Of a DNA stretch of 64,000 nt, positions 59,797 to 64,000 are shown one piece after another (position 1 is the stretch's first letter; the number at the start of each line of letters is the position of its first letter). A model generated the notes under the pieces. The model saw only the letters and a program-made list of their open reading frames with translations. It was not told where the DNA came from and searched no databases. A program made the position numbers and the translations under genes. Origin of the DNA: an uncultured Desulfobacterales bacterium (GTDB lineage: Bacteria; Desulfobacterota; Desulfobacteria; Desulfobacterales; SpSt-501); assembly GCA_938048455.1 (NCBI GenBank), contig CALIUY010000022.1:87517-151516 (forward strand), in the 5' to 3' direction.

Positions 59797-59821
59797 CAAA
59801 GAAAGGGGCGGCCTGTACAAG
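59793..59821 (+). promoter_or_regulatory. Candidate promoter for pgpA-lepB-pyrC-regulator operon
   Basis: A perfect TTGACA (59793-59798, overlapping the larC stop) and TACAAG (59816-59821, 4 of 6) are 17 nt apart. The expected transcription start falls at or next to the pgpA ATG (59828), which would make a leaderless mRNA. Confidence 0.4.
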
Positions 59822-59827
59822 CGGCGC

Positions 59828-60301
59828 ATGCGTTTTTCGGAGCGCCTCGCGGTCTTCCTGGCCTCGGGGCTGGGGGTAGGGCGCCTGCCGTTCGCACCGG
59901 GGACCTTCGGGTCCCTTCTTGCTGTTCCGGCCTGCTATGGGATCTCGTTTTTGGGGGAGGCCGGCTCCTTGGCGGCGGCGGCGGGTTTCGTGCTGCCGGC
60001 GGTGTGGATCGCCGGATGCGCCGAGTCGGCCTTGGGGTGCAAAGACTCCCCCCGGATCGTGATCGACGAAGTGGCGGGGATGCTCGTGACGCTCGCCGGA
60101 ATGCCTTTTTCCTTCGGGGGCATGGCCGCCGGTTTTCTTTTGTTTCGGGCGTTCGATGTGCTAAAACCCTGGCCTGCGCGCCTGATCGAGCGCCGGCTCC
60201 CCGGCGGCTGGGGGATCGTGCTCGATGACCTAACGGCCGGGGTCTACGGCAACCTGGCCCTGCAGTTCGGCCGGCTGCTTCTCGAGAAGGCCGGAAGCTG
60301 A
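59828..60301 (+). CDS. pgpA: Phosphatidylglycerophosphatase A
   Basis: The 157-residue integral membrane protein is PgpA. It has LPFAPGTFGSLLAVP near the start, the acidic motif IVIDEVAGML, the FDVLKPWPARLIE loop and GWGIVLDDLTAGVY near the end, with hydrophobic segments between. It dephosphorylates phosphatidylglycerophosphate to phosphatidylglycerol. A TTG start 39 nt upstream would give an extra basic tail; the ATG matches the family start. No ribosome-binding site is visible before it. Confidence 0.88.
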   Translation: MRFSERLAVFLASGLGVGRLPFAPGTFGSLLAVPACYGISFLGEAGSLAAAAGFVLPAVWIAGCAESALGCKDSPRIVIDEVAGMLVTLAGMPFSFGGMAAGFLLFRAFDVLKPWPARLIERRLPGGWGIVLDDLTAGVYGNLALQFGRLLLEKAGS

Positions 60302-60328
60302 TTGCGGTCCTGCCTCTGGGATTGCACG

Positions 60329-60994
60329 GTGAAAGGTGATGCGCAAGCCTTGAAATCCTCTTCCGCTCCCACAAAAGAACCTTCTGCGCTGCGGCGCAGC
60401 CGCTTCCGCGAAAACGCCGAGGCGATTTTCATCGCCGTTTTGATCGCCCTGTTCATCCGCACTTTCGTCGTCCAGGCGTTCAAAATCCCCTCGGGGTCGA
60501 TGAAGCCGACGTTGCAGATCGGCGACCACATCCTCGTCAACAAGTTCGCCTACGGCGTGAAAATCCCCTACCTGAACACGGTGCTTTTGCCTGTGGGATC
60601 CCCGGAGCGGGGCGACATCGTCGTGTTCAAGTACCCGCTCGATCCCCGCAAGGACTTCATCAAACGCGTGATCGGAATTCCCGGGGACGTGGTTGAAATC
60701 CGCGACAAGGTGATCTTTGTCAACCACCAGCGGCTCAATCACGACGTCGGCGTCTTCACCGACCCGCACATCATGCCGGGGACGCTGCGGCCGCGGGACA
60801 ACCTGGGGCCGGTCAGTGTTCCCGCCGGGCATCTTTTCGTCATGGGCGACAACCGCGACGAAAGCTTCGACAGCCGCTTCTGGGGCTTTGTGCCGCTTCG
60901 GGATGTGAGCGGCAAGGCGTTCATCATCTACTGGTCCTGGGACAGCGAAGGCTTCCGCATCCGCTGGGGACGCCTCGCGAACCTCCTTCGCTGA
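60329..60994 (+). CDS. lepB: Signal peptidase I
   Basis: The protein has an N-terminal membrane anchor (EAIFIAVLIALFIRTFVVQAF), the catalytic Ser in IPSGSMKPTL and the catalytic Lys in DFIKRVIGIPGD, then MGDNRDESFDSRFWG (box E). It cleaves signal peptides of secreted proteins on the outer face of the inner membrane. The start is unclear. GTG at 60329 is given; TTG at 60302 (overlapping the pgpA stop) and TTG at 60350 (preceded by AAAGGTGAT) are alternatives. Confidence 0.9.
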   Translation: MKGDAQALKSSSAPTKEPSALRRSRFRENAEAIFIAVLIALFIRTFVVQAFKIPSGSMKPTLQIGDHILVNKFAYGVKIPYLNTVLLPVGSPERGDIVVFKYPLDPRKDFIKRVIGIPGDVVEIRDKVIFVNHQRLNHDVGVFTDPHIMPGTLRPRDNLGPVSVPAGHLFVMGDNRDESFDSRFWGFVPLRDVSGKAFIIYWSWDSEGFRIRWGRLANLLR

Positions 60995-61009
60995 AGGGGC
61001 AGGGGCCCC

Positions 61010-62326
61010 ATGAGGATCCGCATCGTCGGCGGGACGATCGTCGACCCCGGCCGTTACGTGGGCCCGGGAGAGATTTTGATCGTCGACGGCCGGATCGCCG
61101 CCGTGTATCGCGGCGATGGGACCGGGCCGCCCCCCCCGGAGGATGCCGGTGCCCCGCATCGAATTCTTGACGCCCGCCAGAAAATCGTCACCCCCGGCCT
61201 GGTCGACCTCCATGTCCACCTGCGCGAGCCGGGCTTCGAGCACAAGGAGACAATCGCGAGCGGTTGCCGCGCCGCCGTGAGCGGAGGCTTCACGGCGGTG
61301 TGCTGCATGGCGAACACAAGGCCCGTGAACGACGAGCCGGAGGTGACGCGCCATATCCTCTCCCGCGCCGCGCAAGTGGGGCTTGCAAGGGTCTACCCCG
61401 CCGCCGCGGTGACCAAAGGCCTCGAGGGGCGCGAACTCTGCGATCATGCGGCGCTGAAAGCCGTCGGGGCGGCCGCTCTTTCCGACGACGGCCGGCCGCT
61501 TGTCGACTCGCGGCTCATGCGGCGTGCCCTTGAAATCGGGGCCGAACTCGGCCTTCCGGTGATCGCCCATTGTGAAGACCCTTATCTTGCAGCCGAAGGG
61601 GTCATGAATGAGGGGCCGACGGCCGCGGAGCTTGGGCTTCCGGGAATCCCCAACGCCTGCGAGAGCATCATGGTGCTGCGCGACATCGCCTTGAGCGAGC
61701 TGACCGGCGCCCCCGTACACATCGCCCACGTGAGCACGGCCGAGTCGGTGCGTGCGATCCGCGAGGCGAAGTCCCGCGGGGTTCGCGTCACCGCCGAGAC
61801 GGCCCCGCATTATTTTCTTTTGACCGAAGAGGCCGTCCGCCGGCACGGGGCAAACGCCAAGATGAACCCCCCGCTTCGCCGCCCGCGGGATCGCGAGGCC
61901 CTGCGCGAGGGGCTGGCCGACGGAACCATCGATGTGATCGCCACCGACCATGCACCCCACGCTCCGGCCGAAAAGGCTGCCGGGCTGCGCGAAGCGCCAA
62001 ACGGCGTGATCGGGCTTGAAACCGCGCTTGCTTTAAGCCTCGGCCTGGTCGAGGAGAAGATCCTGTCTATTGAAGTTTTGATTGAAAAAATATCTGTTAA
62101 CCCATTGCGCATTTTAGGAAAAGATTGTGGGATAGTTCCGGGATATGATGCCGATCTCACGATCATCGACCGGCAGGCACGGTTTGTGATTACCGAGGAC
62201 TTGATCCGTTCGAAGAGCCGGAATACCCCATTTATCGGCATGCCGGCATATGGCCGAGCAGTGGCGACGATCGTCGGGGGGCGGATCGTTTACGAATACG
62301 GCAAGGACGCTTTCAGGGGAAAATGA
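61010..62326 (+). CDS. pyrC: Dihydroorotase (type I, PyrC)
   Basis: The 438-residue amidohydrolase shows the metal-binding LVDLHVHLREPGFEHKE (about residues 63-79), ANTRPVND, VIAHCED, HIAHVSTAESV, ETAPHYF and the catalytic Asp in IATDHAPH. It closes carbamoyl-aspartate to dihydroorotate in pyrimidine synthesis. An AT-richer patch marks codons at 62060-62150, but the frame stays open. Its stop overlaps the start of the response regulator gene (ATGA). Confidence 0.93.
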   Translation: MRIRIVGGTIVDPGRYVGPGEILIVDGRIAAVYRGDGTGPPPPEDAGAPHRILDARQKIVTPGLVDLHVHLREPGFEHKETIASGCRAAVSGGFTAVCCMANTRPVNDEPEVTRHILSRAAQVGLARVYPAAAVTKGLEGRELCDHAALKAVGAAALSDDGRPLVDSRLMRRALEIGAELGLPVIAHCEDPYLAAEGVMNEGPTAAELGLPGIPNACESIMVLRDIALSELTGAPVHIAHVSTAESVRAIREAKSRGVRVTAETAPHYFLLTEEAVRRHGANAKMNPPLRRPRDREALREGLADGTIDVIATDHAPHAPAEKAAGLREAPNGVIGLETALALSLGLVEEKILSIEVLIEKISVNPLRILGKDCGIVPGYDADLTIIDRQARFVITEDLIRSKSRNTPFIGMPAYGRAVATIVGGRIVYEYGKDAFRGK

Positions 62327-63714
62327 GCGCGGCAAAGGCGGCCATTCTCGTCGTCGACGACGATCTCAGCATGCGCGAGCTTTTGAGCTACATGCTCGGC
62401 CGTGAGGGCTACCGGATCGAGACCGCCGCCGGAGGCCGGGAAGCCGTCTCCATCCTCGAGAAACGGGGCTTCGATCTCCTCCTTTGCGACATCCGCCTGG
62501 GCGACATCTCCGGACTCGAAGTCTTGAAAGCCGCCCGGGAATTATATCCCGGAGCGGTGGTGATCATGATCTCGGCCTACGCCTCGACCGAGACCGCGGT
62601 CGAGGCCATGAACCTCGGGGCCTACGACTACGTCCCCAAGCCTTTCAACAAAGACGAGCTCCTCGAGACCGTGGAAAAGGCGCTCGAGCTGCGCACGGTC
62701 GAAAAGGAAAAGGAGACGCTAAAGGGGGAACTTCGCCGCAGCCTTCATTTCGGGAAGATCGTCGGCGTCAGTCCCGCAATGCAGCACATCTACCAGATGA
62801 TCGCCCAAGTCGCCCGGACGCGCTCGAACGTCCTCATCACCGGGGAGAGCGGGACCGGCAAGGAGCTGATCGCGCGCGCGATCCACGACCAAAGCGACCG
62901 CCGCGACAAGCCCTTTGTCGCCATCAACTGCGGCGGCATCCCCGAAACCCTCATGGAAAGCGAGCTCTTCGGGCACAAAAAAGGCTCCTTCACGGGAGCG
63001 ACCCAGGACAAGACCGGCTTTTTCCAGGAAGCGCACCGAGGGACGATATTTTTAGATGAAATCGGTGAGTTGAGCCTTCCTATCCAGGTGAAGCTGCTTC
63101 GTGCCCTTCAGGAGCGGGTGATCCGGCCTGTAGGGGGGGCGGAGGATGTGGCCGTCGACATCCGCATCATCTCGGCCACCAACAAGCAGCTCGAAAAGGA
63201 AGTGATCGCCGGCAATTTCCGGGAGGACCTCTTCTATCGGATCAACGTGATCGAGATCAAAGTGCCGCCCCTCAGGGAGCGGAAAGCGGATATCCGGCCG
63301 TTGGCGCAGCACTTTCTCGAAAAATACGCCCGCGAGATGGGAAAGGAGATCCGCAAGCTCTCCTCCTATGCGCTTGACATGCTGATGAAATACGATTTTC
63401 CCGGAAACGTGCGCGAGCTCGAGAACCTCATGGAGCGCTCGGTTGCGCTCTCCTCGACCAACATCATCCTTCCCGACAGCCTGGCTCTTTCCGTCCACAA
63501 GCGCCGCTGGATCGAGGGCATCAAGGACCGCCGTTTCGATCTGGACGAGGTCGTCAAGGGGGTCGCGCTCGATGCGATTTTGGAGGAAATCGAGCGCGCC
63601 TATTTGAAGAAGGCCCTCGAGGTCGCAAACGGAAACAAAAACCGCGCCGCCGAACTGCTCGGCATCAGCCTGCGCTCCATCCGCTACCGGCTCGAAAAGC
63701 TCGGCCTCGAATAA
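62323..63714 (+). CDS. Sigma-54-dependent response regulator (NtrC family, PilR-like)
   Basis: The 463-residue protein has a REC domain (ILVVDDDLSMRELL, phospho-acceptor Asp in LLLCDIRLGDISG about residue 55), a sigma-54 AAA+ domain (GESGTGKE Walker A about residue 179, the sigma-54 contact ELFGHKKGSFTGA, GTIFLDEIGELSLP Walker B) and a C-terminal Fis-type helix-turn-helix (NKNRAAELLGISLRSIRYRLEK). The architecture and best family resemblance are to PilR. A sigma-54 promoter lies 160 nt downstream, so it may activate the next gene, perhaps a pilin. No partner kinase is adjacent; upstream is pyrC. Confidence 0.92.
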   Translation: MSAAKAAILVVDDDLSMRELLSYMLGREGYRIETAAGGREAVSILEKRGFDLLLCDIRLGDISGLEVLKAARELYPGAVVIMISAYASTETAVEAMNLGAYDYVPKPFNKDELLETVEKALELRTVEKEKETLKGELRRSLHFGKIVGVSPAMQHIYQMIAQVARTRSNVLITGESGTGKELIARAIHDQSDRRDKPFVAINCGGIPETLMESELFGHKKGSFTGATQDKTGFFQEAHRGTIFLDEIGELSLPIQVKLLRALQERVIRPVGGAEDVAVDIRIISATNKQLEKEVIAGNFREDLFYRINVIEIKVPPLRERKADIRPLAQHFLEKYAREMGKEIRKLSSYALDMLMKYDFPGNVRELENLMERSVALSSTNIILPDSLALSVHKRRWIEGIKDRRFDLDEVVKGVALDAILEEIERAYLKKALEVANGNKNRAAELLGISLRSIRYRLEKLGLE

Positions 63715-63724
63715 ACCCTGCTTT

Positions 63725-63769
63725 GACAAAATTTGTCCTTCCCCTTGCCGCAAATTGTCCGGTCAGGAC
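63725..63769 (+). promoter_or_regulatory. Putative activator binding sites upstream of the sigma-54 promoter
   Basis: A perfect palindrome GACAAAATTTGTC (63725-63737), then AAATTGTCC (63752-63760) and the inverted pair GTCC...GGAC (63757-63769). The repeated TTGTCC/TGTC words resemble PilR-type enhancer sites and lie about 105-160 bp upstream of the sigma-54 core, the usual range. Confidence 0.4.
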
Positions 63770-63871
63770 GGGGTTAGGGTCATTCTCACCTCGGCATCGC
63801 GAAATCAGGTGAAATATAAAAGTAAATAGTATCAAGATGTTGAATCTCTACCAGAGGTCATTGGCCTGTTC

Positions 63872-63887
63872 TGGCACGCTGGTTGCT
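63872..63887 (+). promoter_or_regulatory. Sigma-54 (-24/-12) promoter
   Basis: TGGCAC, 5 nt, TTGCT matches the sigma-54 consensus, with the GG and GC elements 10 nt apart. Transcription would start near 63900 and give a leader of at least 100 nt. An AGGAGA ribosome-binding site (63992-63997) ends the window, so the target gene starts just past the right edge. In related genomes the gene after pilR is often the major pilin. Confidence 0.8.
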
Positions 63888-64000
63888 TAAACCGGGGCAT
63901 GAAGGGTCGGAGGGTAAGTGAATAGCGACACGGGCGATGAACGGAAAGGGAGGGGAAAAAGAGATTCAAGTCAGAAAGGCAATTGACCGATAGGAGAAAC

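Overview
The window is GC-rich, gene-dense bacterial chromosome. It most resembles an anaerobic deltaproteobacterium in the broad sense (Desulfobacterota or a close relative). The evidence is a tungsten-type aldehyde:ferredoxin oxidoreductase, a selenocysteine tRNA, a stand-alone FMN glutamate synthase, a PocR-domain protein, a sigma-54 response regulator followed by a sigma-54 promoter, and UPF0237/UPF0210 neighbours. The taxonomic call is inference. I see no CRISPR array, insertion sequence or prophage.

Layout. 1-2.5 kb: end of a cellulose operon (bcsB, then the start of a GH8 endoglucanase). 2.7-8.7 kb: Mrp-type ATPase, aminotransferase, aldehyde:ferredoxin oxidoreductase, YvcK-like protein and an alpha/beta hydrolase. 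8.7-35.4 kb: a lipid/hydrocarbon region transcribed almost entirely leftward. It holds pfaD and pfaA (27.5-35.4 kb), a pfaC-like megasynthase (14.1-19.3 kb), and directly after it a full oleA-oleB-oleC-oleD set and a PocR sensor protein. Between the two pfa blocks lie a convergent DHH-CBS gene, an ACT/UPF0210 pair, an amino-acid ABC transporter without its ATPase, a CDP-alcohol phosphatidyltransferase and a FAD oxidoreductase. 35.5-40.4 kb: xerD, glutamate synthase, a glutamate dehydrogenase with an altered active site, and a HAD phosphatase. 40.4-52.8 kb: zinc-ribbon/SPFH pair, tRNA-Arg, RpoH-like sigma factor, two lipoproteins, cinA, an amidohydrolase, an RNA methyltransferase and an HDAC-like enzyme. 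53.3-58.4 kb: a visibly AT-richer three-gene signalling operon (PAS kinase, REC-HDOD, REC with degenerate HD-GYP). 58.4-64 kb: tRNA-Sec, larC, pgpA, lepB, pyrC, a PilR-like regulator and a sigma-54 promoter pointing out of the window.

The most interesting system is the union of a polyunsaturated-fatty-acid-type iterative synthase (PfaA, PfaC, PfaD) with OleABCD. The Pfa enzymes would build a long polyunsaturated acyl chain. OleA would condense two acyl chains head to head, OleD would reduce the beta-keto acid, OleC would form a beta-lactone, and OleB would decarboxylate it to a cis-olefin. The predicted product is a very long polyunsaturated hydrocarbon. PfaA carries a single ACP flanked by perfect 70-bp direct repeats, and a strong intrinsic-terminator-like hairpin separates oleB from oleC. 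No PfaB-type acyltransferase, phosphopantetheinyl transferase or acyl-glycerol acyltransferase domain is visible here.
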